This document shows positions 55,201 to 64,000 of a DNA stretch of 64,000 nt, piece by piece. The notes under the pieces are model-generated. The model did no database searches. It was not told where the DNA came from and was given only the letters and a program-made list of their open reading frames with translations. Location of the stretch: positions 49,517,706 to 49,581,705 of the forward strand of contig JAPTHN010000008.1 of assembly GCA_026936325.1 (NCBI GenBank), in the 5' to 3' direction. The stretch is from Platynereis dumerilii. Taxonomy: Eukaryota > Annelida > Polychaeta > Phyllodocida > Nereididae. Position 1 is the stretch's first letter, and the number at the start of each line of letters is the position of its first letter. The translations under genes and the position numbers were made by a program.

Positions 55201-55780
55201 GAAAAAATAGTAATTTTACACATTTTTGTGAATTTTTGTCAGCCCCTTTTTTCTCAGAGCATTTAGACCCCACAAAGCCATATCTTGGTATTTAATGCAC
55301 ACTATTTGCAGATTTAAGTGACGTAAGTATAGCAGGTTTGGAGTTCTACTCTGGAAATAGAAAAAATTATATTTTTACAATTTTTCAATAATTGTGAGAA
55401 AAGTTATAATGTCATGTGGATTAGACCCCTAAAAGGGACAACTAGGGTACAAGATACAATAATTTACAAAAAATGAAAACTATACAAGCCATAGTTTTAG
55501 CACACTGCCCAATACACAAAAAAATATTTTTTCACATTTTTCGATAATTGTGAGAAAAGTATTAATGCCATGTGGATTAGACCCCTAAAAGGCACACCTA
55601 GGATAAAAGATACAATAATGTACCAAAAATGAAAAATATACATGTCATAGTTTTGGAGTACTGCCCAATACACAAGTGGGACGCCCGTTATCCGGACGCC
55701 CGCCCGCCGGACGGACAAATTTTCCAAAAGTAACTACAATACCCGTCAGCAATGTATACATTGCCGAGGGTAAAAAGTAA
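55200..55780. repeat. ~155-bp tandem units with GC-rich cap, second family member
   Basis: About three units sharing ATAATTGTGAGAAAAGT, CATGTGGATTAGACCCC and ATACAATAAT, closed by CGCCCGCCGGACGGACAAA and an imperfect hairpin ACCCGTCAGC...GCCGAGGGT. Same architecture as 44605-45715 with different unit sequence. Confidence 0.65.
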
Positions 55781-55937
55781 TTCCACTTTTAAGTTTTCCA
55801 ATTTTCGACTTTGAGATGACCTGTGACCTTGAGTTCAAGGTCAAGGTCAACCATCTTCTCCCAAAATGAAGTAATAACCATGGACTATATATGTACCAAG
55901 TTTCAAGTCTCTAGCACAAAAACCTACTGGCCAAGAA

Positions 55938-55972
<35 letters not shown>
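55938..55972 (+). repeat. (AAT)n microsatellite
   Basis: About 11 AAT units. Confidence 0.95.
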
Positions 55973-55974
<2 letters not shown>

Positions 55975-56034
55975 TCAAAGAAAACAATATGATTCTCCCG
56001 ATAGGTCGAATCATAATAAGGATGGGAGGAATGC

Positions 56035-56165
56035 ACAAAGGAAGGAATGAGGGAATTAACAAGGGAAGGAATAAATACTTGAAGGAAGGTATGAAGAAAG
56101 GAAGGGAGGGATGAAAGAAGGGGAAAAGGAAAGTAGATAGCAAAGAAGTGGGACGGAAAGAAGGG
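56035..56165 (+). repeat. GGAA-rich polypurine stretch
   Basis: Degenerate GGAAGGAA units. The opposite-strand open frame is low complexity. Confidence 0.75.
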
Positions 56166-56169
56166 AGAT

Positions 56170-57687
56170 AGAAACAAATCGGATAGAATCATATAAAAAG
56201 ACAGTGATAGATACATAGATACTATACATGTACATACATACATATTTTACATAGACACATTGTTACATAGATAGATCTCTATAGGTATATCAGACAGACA
56301 GACAGACAGACAATGACATTTTATTAACATAAATGATACATTTATATATTTATACAGAGGTTACGTAACTATTCTTTTTCTGACAAAGTATATATATATA
56401 TATCATTCATGGGGAGACCCCTCTAAGGCCTAATGGCCGCTATCAAGGGGCCACCCAGAAAATATGATACCTAATGCTCTGGAACCTCCTGAGAAAAAAA
56501 TAACTAACCCATAGTATATGCGTAAAAACACTAGCATATTGTCTTAAAAATGTTCACATGAAGCCTAAAAAAAAAAAAATTATAATAATTTTCGGATAAT
56601 TGACAACAATGACACCACGAAGTGTTAACTAAGGTATCTAGCCACGTTAAAACAAGAATATCCCCAGATGTATACAAAATGATTAATCATAAAACTGCTT
56701 TTAACTGTATAGGATGAAGTTCACACCATTATCAAATATGAGCCAAAGGCATTCCCACATTTGAGCAAGAAAAGGTGCTGCAACATTCCATTATCAAATT
56801 GTTTACTGAATAAAGAGAAAACCACATGAAAATTTTACAGTGAAGGAGAAAAAGATCAAATGATTAAATGAACTATATATACGCAAAATGTAATGCATTT
56901 TGAAACAAAATACCAGTTGGAAACCTTAAAGCAGTAAATATCCATCCTGACACCAATGACTTCACACACCAAAAAAGAGACAAAAAGATACATATATACA
57001 TCTATATTTCAGGATAGTAGCTCAACAGTTTACACAGACTTGTCAAACAAACCATGTAAGTGGTCACAAATAGAACAGCCAGTCACAATTTGCCATATCA
57101 GACAAATTCATAAATTAAACCATTTCTGACTTTATGTAATTCATACTCATAATAAAGGTGGTCTACATTATTTCATAGACGCTTCAGCGTTATTCAACTC
57201 ACAGATTTAAATACAGCTGCATGTTGAAGTCATTAAATGAAAATCACATGTCAAATGTTGCATGACATTTTCAACTACAGGAAAAGCCTGATGACCTTTC
57301 AGAACCATACACAACCTGGTATATTACCTTTTTTTTTTTTTTTTAAAAAGCAGATTTGGAAACCTTTAAAAATTCCAAACACAGAAGGGAGATGTGAACA
57401 CATGTCGCAGAATTCAGGCACTTTCATTATTCTTTAATAAAAATCACATGTCAAAGATGTTTGACAATTTCACTTTAAAAATATCATCACAAAGAAGCTT
57501 GGTAATCAGCGAATAATTTTTTTAATTTTATTATTGATGAAAGTCACATGCCACGGATGGCATTTTCAACCTCATGTATAATTGAAACAACATATAGTAA
57601 AAATGCCTCTTCTTTGATTATCAGTTTACAAACCAAATGGATGCACTTGAAAATAGAGACAAACAGTCTATAATGTGTCATTATGGA
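56170..57687. other. intergenic, no gene seen
   Basis: Holds a short (GACA)n run at about 56290-56312, a (TA)n run near 56390 and poly-T near 57330. Three places share (A/G)AAATCACATGTCAAA or a near match (57240, 57441, 57540), hinting at an old repeat. Confidence 0.45.
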
Positions 57688-57945
57688 TTACTGACAAATG
57701 TAGCAGTTCCTGATTTGGCATTCTTCACTATAATTTCCAATCAAGTGTAGTTTTGCATAGTTTGTGAAACCACATAGGCTATGCATGTAGAATTTACTTT
57801 TGATTGATAAGGGACAATTATTGAAAGCAACAGCTATTAAATAGCTGACACTGAATTTTGCATATTCATGCTTTACAATTGGAATTCTGATAGAATTTAC
57901 AGATCTCGTATGGTGATGATGGATCTCAGAATTTCGTGTAAACAA
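57688..57945 (-). pseudogene. LINE remnant (Jockey/CR1-group C terminus)
   Basis: Reads IHHHHTRSVNSIRIP near its start and ends ECQIRNCYIC. The full LINE at 3872-6997 has IHPYPTRDRHNLVVP and ECTIQNCYIC at the same relative places. Only the last ~85 codons are readable, so this is a 5'-truncated, decayed copy of a related family. Confidence 0.75.
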
Positions 57946-58707
57946 GTTTTTAAATTTTATATCAACAGTTCCATATCTCTAGAAAGACAGGTAGATTGCT
58001 AAATATGTATATTGACAGATTGGTATGATAGTCTAAAAATATGGAAGAAGTATTGAACATGAGGAAGAATACACGAAGGCCTTGAAGGATGGGTCAAAGT
58101 TCAAGAAGGACAACACTATAGCTAGGGAGAAGATATAATTACAAGGCCCCAAGGAAAACCATAGTTACAAAGAAAAGCAAAAATAAGACTATGGGAGGAA
58201 TGGAGATAAATTGGATGGTTCATTGGGCCTTAGCATCATGCGTTTATACACTACATGGGTTAATTGGGACACACAGGCTAATTCCCAATGAGGCAGATCA
58301 GTGGAAGCACAATTGAAATTCCTGTCTAACATAGGCTAGGTCCAAACAAAAGGGGGTGGTCTTCAGAAGTAGCAATTTCATTTAAATTCACCGTAAACAA
58401 GTATTATTACCTACAGAGATAATCTTGACATATTCACACAACCATTGATTGGGTAAATAAACAATAAAATGTCCATGCAATCACTGCCCGTCTTTAGACG
58501 GGTACACTGCTAGTGTAGTATAAATTTATTAACATAAAATTATATTTTACATTGTTCTTGTAACTATGAACGAATAAAATACTATATATAAGATATAGGA
58601 GGTCAAGACAGCTGCACAAAATTTGAAGTACATCCATATTATAGAATGCGTAATAAGAAAATAGCAAACTATTTAAAATCACTCTAACATTTGAATTATC
58701 AAAATTA

Positions 58708-58768
58708 CCTGCGTCATATCATACCAAGTAATTCTGTAAGTGTTGGGAGTGAAAGCATGCAGTCCTCT
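58708..58768 (-). other. candidate isolated coding exon
   Basis: On the minus strand TTTTAG|A GGA CTG ... ACG CAG|GTAATT. The open frame reads GLHAFTPNTYRITWYDMTQ between a plausible acceptor and donor. It looks protein-like but I know no family and find no companion exon nearby. It could be chance. Confidence 0.25.
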
Positions 58769-59935
58769 AAAATTCTCAGAAGCACATAAACCAGCAATTT
58801 TATGAAGAAAGGTTCATCTGAATAAGTACATTTAACCTTACCTTAGTGTCTTTCTCTCAATTTGATATCAATACTTTTGAAGAAGACAGAATGCATCTGA
58901 ATTTATTTGTTTCTGGAATGTCATGGTTCACTGCTAGTGAATGCACAAATAGGACTATATAGGAGTGGTTTTGGCGAAGTTTTAATGAACCCACTCACAC
59001 TCTCAGGAGCGTTTTAGATATTTTTCTGAATTTTATATTGGACATTCTGCATACATGACATCATTGGGAAATATACCAGATTTACCTGATTATGGTATCT
59101 TGAGTATATTATTCTTGAGTGCCAATAGGTTATTCACCATATTGGATATTTATTGCGTTTTTCAGGAAATATTAGGCTCTTCCTGTTGGATTCCAGATAA
59201 TAACACAAAGATTTCATCCCAATCTGGTCATTTAATTAGGGAAAACATGCAAATCTTTTAATTAGAAGTGTAAATCTGTTTATTTTATGATCTATACATG
59301 CAAGTTTAATTGTACATAGAATCAACAGACTTACTACCTTTAAAGGATGAAGGTTTGGAGGCTCCAAAAACCGACCGCGGTTGCCAATTAATGAGATATT
59401 CCATATAAGGAAATAGGGGCAATAAAATCTTAATTGCTCAAGAGAGCTGATTGGTTTCCTGGAAATGGTGTTAGCCAATTGGAAGAGGGGTACAAATTGC
59501 ATAATTATTTCAATGCTATACTTCAACTTCAGAGCTCTATAGACCTTTGATATTTTAGGGGTCATAAAAGTTATCTTATTTCTGACCAATCATGTTGAAA
59601 GATGACCTGTCACTCAAAGTTACCAGATAAAATATGTACTAATACCATATTTTCCTTAATTTCTTAAGAAATATATGAACTTTTAAACACCAGAAATAGC
59701 ACTAATTGTGCAAAATTATACAAAAAAACGAAATATATGGAAATTGTTTTAAATAGATGAAAATATCTCATTGTATTCATTGTTTGTGAAGAGGAATGAG
59801 AGATTTCGACAGTTTGGAGGTTGGACACAGAATGACCATGGTTTCCACCCACCCTGCTTTTATACCAGGTCCACGTGCTTTAAACCTACCGCAAAAATAA
59901 AAGATCCATAGCCATATTAACCAAAGTGTGACAGT

Positions 59936-60062
59936 TTTTGCAATCAGATCTACTTGGTGACCCTATTAAGTAATCAAAATACATAATTTGATTATGTAAT
60001 CAGATTAATGACAACATTGGTGTCCTAATGACATGTCACGAGATGAGACATCCATGACTTAC
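59936..60062 (+). repeat. dispersed ~125-bp repeat, copy 1
   Basis: Shares TTTTGCAA.CAGAT..AC, TGATTA(T/.)..AATCA, CA(A/C)CA(T/C)TGGTGTCCTAATGAC and GATGAGACATCCATGA with 62749-62880. Confidence 0.7.
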
Positions 60063-60162
60063 ATGTAGTACAACATGCTCCTTAACATTTGTGTCGATTT
60101 ACTCTCCGGGTTTGTAATTAAGTTAGTATGGTATTTCGCAACTTCACAACTTATAGAAATCA

Positions 60163-60374
60163 CCAGCTGGATGGATGGATGATTGGGGCTTTATGTCCTG
60201 TATTTACGCACTTGGTAGGCTAATTAGGACAGAAGGAGGACACGGCAATGAGGCGAAGGATGATTGAAACAGCTGTCCAACATAGGCCCAGGTGACCTGG
60301 CAAGAGCTGGATTCCAACCCTAGACCCAGCAATTGGCAGTCCGGCACGCTACCACTAGACCAACCCTCCCCCCC
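60163..60374 (-). mobile_element. tRNA-derived SINE, full-length copy
   Basis: Flanked by an 8-bp direct repeat AGAAATCA (60155-60162 and 60375-60382). On the minus strand it starts with an A box (TGGTCTAGTGGTAGCG) and a B box (GGGTTGGAATCC), then a body, and ends in a (GGAT)n tail. 212 bp. Confidence 0.85.
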
Positions 60375-60692
60375 AGAAATCATCAAAAGATAATGACAAA
60401 AATTGATTGTACATTGAATGGAAAATGTGTGCACCAAAACGTTTTCTTGGGAACTAAAGAAAGCAGCATCAGCCAGAGAGACATCTCATTGGAGTGGTGA
60501 AATAATTCAGACAAATCACTGATGCATTATATAAGTGAAAAAGTAAGTAAATATTTATTTCCAGTCGGTAAAATAATACTTCAATAAAACAAAAGCACAT
60601 AGTGCTTGTCATCCACAATAACATGTATGAACATGTTCTTCACCAAAAGGAGAAGGAGTGGTCTGAGTTGATATGAGCAAATCAGAGATGGA

Positions 60693-60852
60693 TGGATGAT
60701 TGCAGCTCTACGTCCTGTATTTATGCACTTGGTAGGCTAATAAGGACAGGGGGAAAACAAGGCAATGAGGTGAAGGATGATTGATACAGCCATCCAACAT
60801 AGGCCCATGTGACCCGGCAAGAGCTGGATTCGAACCCTGGACCCAGCACATA
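60693..60852 (-). mobile_element. tRNA-derived SINE, second copy, 5' truncated
   Basis: Same family as 60163-60374: the B box (GGGTTCGAATCC) and the body with the GGAT tail remain, but the A box region is missing. Confidence 0.8.
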
Positions 60853-60874
60853 GAACGATGAGGTGGGAGTTTCA

Positions 60875-61015
60875 ATGATAACTGAGTTCCATTTGCTTGG
60901 CCACATGTCAGGACCTAAATTTAGCTATCAAGTATTGCCATGCAGGAGAATCGAACCCTGGAACCCAAAATTACAAGGCCAGCATGCAATGCACTCAGCC
61001 ACCAAGGTACATGGC
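60875..61015 (-). mobile_element. second SINE family, tRNA-like head
   Basis: Minus strand shows TGGTGGCTGAGTGCATTGC (A-box-like) and GGGTTCGATTCTCC (B-box-like) about 50 bp apart, followed by an unrelated body. Probably a different SINE family or a tRNA pseudogene. Confidence 0.55.
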
Positions 61016-61379
61016 TTTGTATTGTGAAAAAAAAATCATCACACCAATGGGGATCATAACATTATGGAATCTTTTATCAAGATTTATGAGCAGGGCAGGG
61101 AATGGACACATATAGAGTAACTTGATTATGCTCATTTGAGAACAGCTGAAGAAGACAGAATTGTCTCTTTCTAAAGGTGTCCGTTTCCTGACCTGCCTGA
61201 TATCAGTCTTTTAACAAAGTGGCCAATCAGAAACTTGCATGGTTACAAGTAAAATGTGGATTCCCAGATGCAGACCAGTATAGAAATCCCACAGAACGCT
61301 GTCCTGCTACCCAAATTCGTTTTTCTTTTATCCAGATTTTTAAAGTAAAGTAAACCCAGGTCATTATAAAGGAAAAGTA

Positions 61380-61632
61380 ATTAAGGAAATGTAAAAGGAA
61401 GGGCTAGGAAGGAAAGCGAAGGAAAAGGAAGGAAAAGGAGAGGGAAGGAAGAAAAAGGAAAGGGAAGGAAGAAAAGGAAAGGGAAGGAAGGAATAAAGGA
61501 AGGAAGGAAACAAGAATGCAGTAGGGGGAACGAAGGGAGGAAGGAAAATGGAAGAACAAAGAAGAAGGAATGAGAAAAAGGAACAATTTCAGGAGAAGGA
61601 TGCAAGAAGAAGGAAGGTAGGTAAAGGAAACA
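61380..61632 (+). repeat. (GGAAG/AAAGG)n polypurine tract
   Basis: About 250 bp almost all A and G. The minus-strand Phe/Leu/Pro/Ser frames are low complexity. Confidence 0.9.
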
Positions 61633-61639
61633 AGGCTTG

Positions 61640-63353
61640 CTTCTTCTTGCTTCCTTCATATTGGCCTAACCTACAGCAATTTATAGAAGTATGTTATAGG
61701 CACACTGCTAACTGTTTATGGTGAGTTTTAACGAAATTGCTACTTTTTCTACTCTCATGCACCCTAGGGTGTACCATTTTTCGAAAAGTTTTTCGGATCA
61801 ACTTCTCTTGGGCTCAGTTGTGCTCTTGTATGTACAAAGTTCCTACACCAAATTTCAGCCAAATCCGTTAGGAGTTAGACCCCCACTCTTTGAAGGGCCC
61901 TTTGAGGGACCCGAAAATGTCTATTTTCGAGCATAAAAAGTGGCTGTTTTACTGCCTGAAATCAGTCAAAGCCACTGTAACTGGTCAAATAGGGATTTCT
62001 GAGGGTGGCGAGTCCAACTATGATGATAATGAATCACCCAGAGGTCAAGATGAATACATAACATGCTATAATTGATGAAATCAGCCCTCCAGTTACCCAA
62101 AATTGGCTGTTTTTGCACTATGAAAACTGTCCTTATCATTCATGGTAAAATTTTACCCATTATCACCCAAAAGTGAGCTACATAACGTTCACTAATCAGA
62201 CCCACACCAAAAAATTCCTTAAAAAATTTAGATTAATATGAGCCTTGTCTGATGAGTGAACCCAATGTAGCTTGTAGTGAAAACTGGCCTTAAAAGTTTG
62301 AATCAGGGAAATTTCAAAATGGCCACCATTTGTTATTGCTCTCTGCACATGCTCAATAGGTCTGAGCATGCTCAGTGGAATCAGGTCACTCCCGGCATGC
62401 TCAGTGCCAAATTAGTTCAGAGCAAATTTTCCATTGCATTTCTATATTGTTTTGCGGGGTTTCCGATAGTGAATTGAGTCACACTGAACAACAAACTCAA
62501 CAATACTCAAGTTTTAGTCAGTACTGGCCATGAGTCATTCATTTCACAATAAGTAATTTGTGCCCTGAAAAAATCTTTATCAATGGGAGGAAAAATCCCA
62601 TGGATCATCTAACATAGAGTCAAGAGCATATATTTCTTAATCTGGTTACATAATCTCTCTGCTTTACATCAGAGTTCTTTATATTTATATGAGACGTCTA
62701 GATATGTAAATCTAAGAGCTCAATTATTCAAGGTTTGACAATTTTGCAAGCAATCAGATTACTTACTTGGTTACCCTATTTATAAAAGTAATAAAATCAT
62801 AATATGATTATTTAATCAAATTGCTGGCAACACTGGTGTCCTAATGACTTATGTCACATGATGAGACATCCATGAAATGAACAGTTCAACAAAAATAAGT
62901 GGATAAACTTCATCATGTGTCTGGAGAAAATGCGTTTCTCAATCGTATTTACATAGAAGACAATCAGGGACTTCTTTTGCAACAGTTTTACTGTTTACTG
63001 TTAGTTTCCTTAGACGCAATAACAAATAATTTGAGTGGAGTTTGAACACCTTTCATTCAGAAATTTTCTAGGGGGCATGTGCACTCAGGGTCTGCTGGCT
63101 CAAACGCAAATTAGGCAATAAAGCTACAAATAAACGCACGCTGTCAATATGCAGGCCTACAAACTGGCCAACTTTCACAGAAATCGGAGAAGAAATCTTT
63201 TATTTGAGATATTCATGTATTCGTAAAAGGGGGTTGCTTTTGTTAAACTGTTTATATGACATAGTTTTTAGGACTGGCAAAATATATGACATGATGATGC
63301 ATGATCATCTTACAATGTATGTCACAAGCATAGGGACTTCTAACTTAAAGATA
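61640..63353. other. intergenic, no gene seen
   Basis: A short run of TGAGCATGCTCA-type palindromes lies at 62345-62405. The dispersed repeat copy 2 is at 62749-62880. Otherwise nothing. Confidence 0.45.
62749..62880 (+). repeat. dispersed ~125-bp repeat, copy 2
   Basis: See 59936-60062. Confidence 0.7.
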
Positions 63354-64000
63354 CAGTTCTGCCCAAAAGTTTACATGCCCCGATGCAAAATGACCAATTT
63401 CTCTATTTCCAGGTCAATTTTAACAACAATAGGCAAATCAAACATGAAATACAATGCAGTGCATGTGGCTAAACACTTCTGAACTATTAAAAATTCAATA
63501 ACAATAAGATTTAATGATATTATCAGTTAATTGCATTTTATGACCGTTTCAAAAGTTTACATACCCTCCTGTACTATCACATATTTTCCTGCTTAGGATC
63601 AAGAACAGCTTACAGGATTTTACCACAATATGTCAAAAGTACTCAGACTGCATCAGCAGTGATTTTAATCCATTCTGCATCACAGAATTTCTGTAACTCC
63701 ACCTTCGTTGTTGGTCTCGGCTGGGGCATGGTCTGTCTCGGATCAACCCATAATTTATAGATAATATTCCAGTGTGGTGTTAAACCACTCGAGAAGCTTC
63801 TCCCAACTGGCCAGAAAATATTTTTGCACAGGATTGGTGGAACGTTTTGGATTGTTGTCATGCTGCTACGAGACTTATTCATCCCTCTCCCAACTTTTGC
63901 ACCGAATCATGTCGGTTCTCTTCCCAAATTATCTGGAAATCAGTGATATTAAACAATTCTTTGAAGTCTCATCCATCCAAAGACATTTCGCAGGATGTCT
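63354..64000 (-). mobile_element. Tc1-like DNA transposon, runs off the right edge
   Basis: Starts after TA (63352-63353) with CAGTTCTGCCCAAAAGTTTA, the classic Tc1-group terminus. A second direct copy of AAAAGTTTACATACCC lies at about 63550, giving the IR/DR arrangement known from Sleeping Beauty-type elements. The transposase C terminus is encoded on the minus strand. Confidence 0.85.
63643..63882 (-). pseudogene. Tc1-like transposase C-terminal fragment
   Basis: Reads LTPHWNIIYKLWVDPRQTM and KVELQKFCDAEWIKI, degenerate forms of the SPDLNPIENLW...L....W..I ending of Tc1 transposases. The stretch to 64000 shows further transposase-like words (LFNITDFQIIW) interrupted by stops, so the gene is dead. 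Confidence 0.75.

Larger units (their letters stand above)
57950..60154. other. intergenic, mostly featureless
   Basis: Contains a possible decayed SINE body at about 58255-58350 (GGCTAATT..., CTAACATAGGC) and the candidate exon at 58708-58768. The rest shows nothing. Confidence 0.4.

Noticed and set aside
61381-61659. Phe/Leu/Pro-rich minus-strand frame
   Set aside because: Antisense of a GGAAG polypurine tract.
62277-62477. 66-codon frame near TGAGCATGCTCA palindromes
   Set aside because: Composition and context look non-coding; repeated palindromic words explain the open frame.

Overview
This is a stretch of animal genomic DNA, AT-rich and full of introns and repeats. The content fits a marine invertebrate deuterostome, most likely an echinoderm or close relative: an ependymin-related secreted protein gene, abundant GATA/TATC microsatellites, a Jockey/CR1-group LINE, a tyrosine-recombinase retroelement with split direct repeats, an envelope-bearing Ty3/Gypsy element, tRNA-derived SINEs and many hairpin MITEs. 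The species cannot be fixed from the sequence alone.

The only host gene I can support with a full model lies on the minus strand from 48277 down to 14357. Seven exons with GT/AG borders and matching phases add up to 675 nt (224 residues plus stop). The product has a signal peptide, a C-x-x-P-x-x-W-x-G start, a C-V-P-V motif and a C-terminal cysteine, which is the pattern of ependymin-related proteins. Its coding sequence is 2% of its 34-kb span. The rest is introns packed with transposons.

Layout: 1-3870 intergenic with a degenerate ~180-bp repeat; 3872-~7420 LINE; 7480-8570 microsatellites and hairpins; 8891-9556 Harbinger derivative; 9906-11323 mariner-like element with long TIRs; 12765-13400 ~200-bp tandem array; 14357-48277 the ependymin-related gene. 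Intron 5 (14563-26610) holds a TA-flanked motif-repeat transposon that has itself been split by an env-bearing Gypsy element (15395-26305). Intron 3 (26976-43605) holds a large inverted array of ~205-bp units (29273-30060 against 31960-39020), which is split by a tyrosine-recombinase retroelement (32800-38613), and then a whole copy of the motif-repeat transposon (42368-43348). Intron 1 (43918-48193) holds a 1.47-kb tandem duplication that also copied the 3' half of exon 1. From 48300 to 64000 I find only repeats: a 268-bp tandem array with a 970-bp insertion, microsatellites, a ~155-bp unit repeat, a LINE remnant, SINEs, and a Tc1-like element running off the right edge.

The most unusual signals are: (i) the intron-nested element stack, (ii) the inverted satellite-like array resembling a foldback element, and (iii) three unrelated sequences that share one architecture, a 10-15-nt motif repeated many times through an element.
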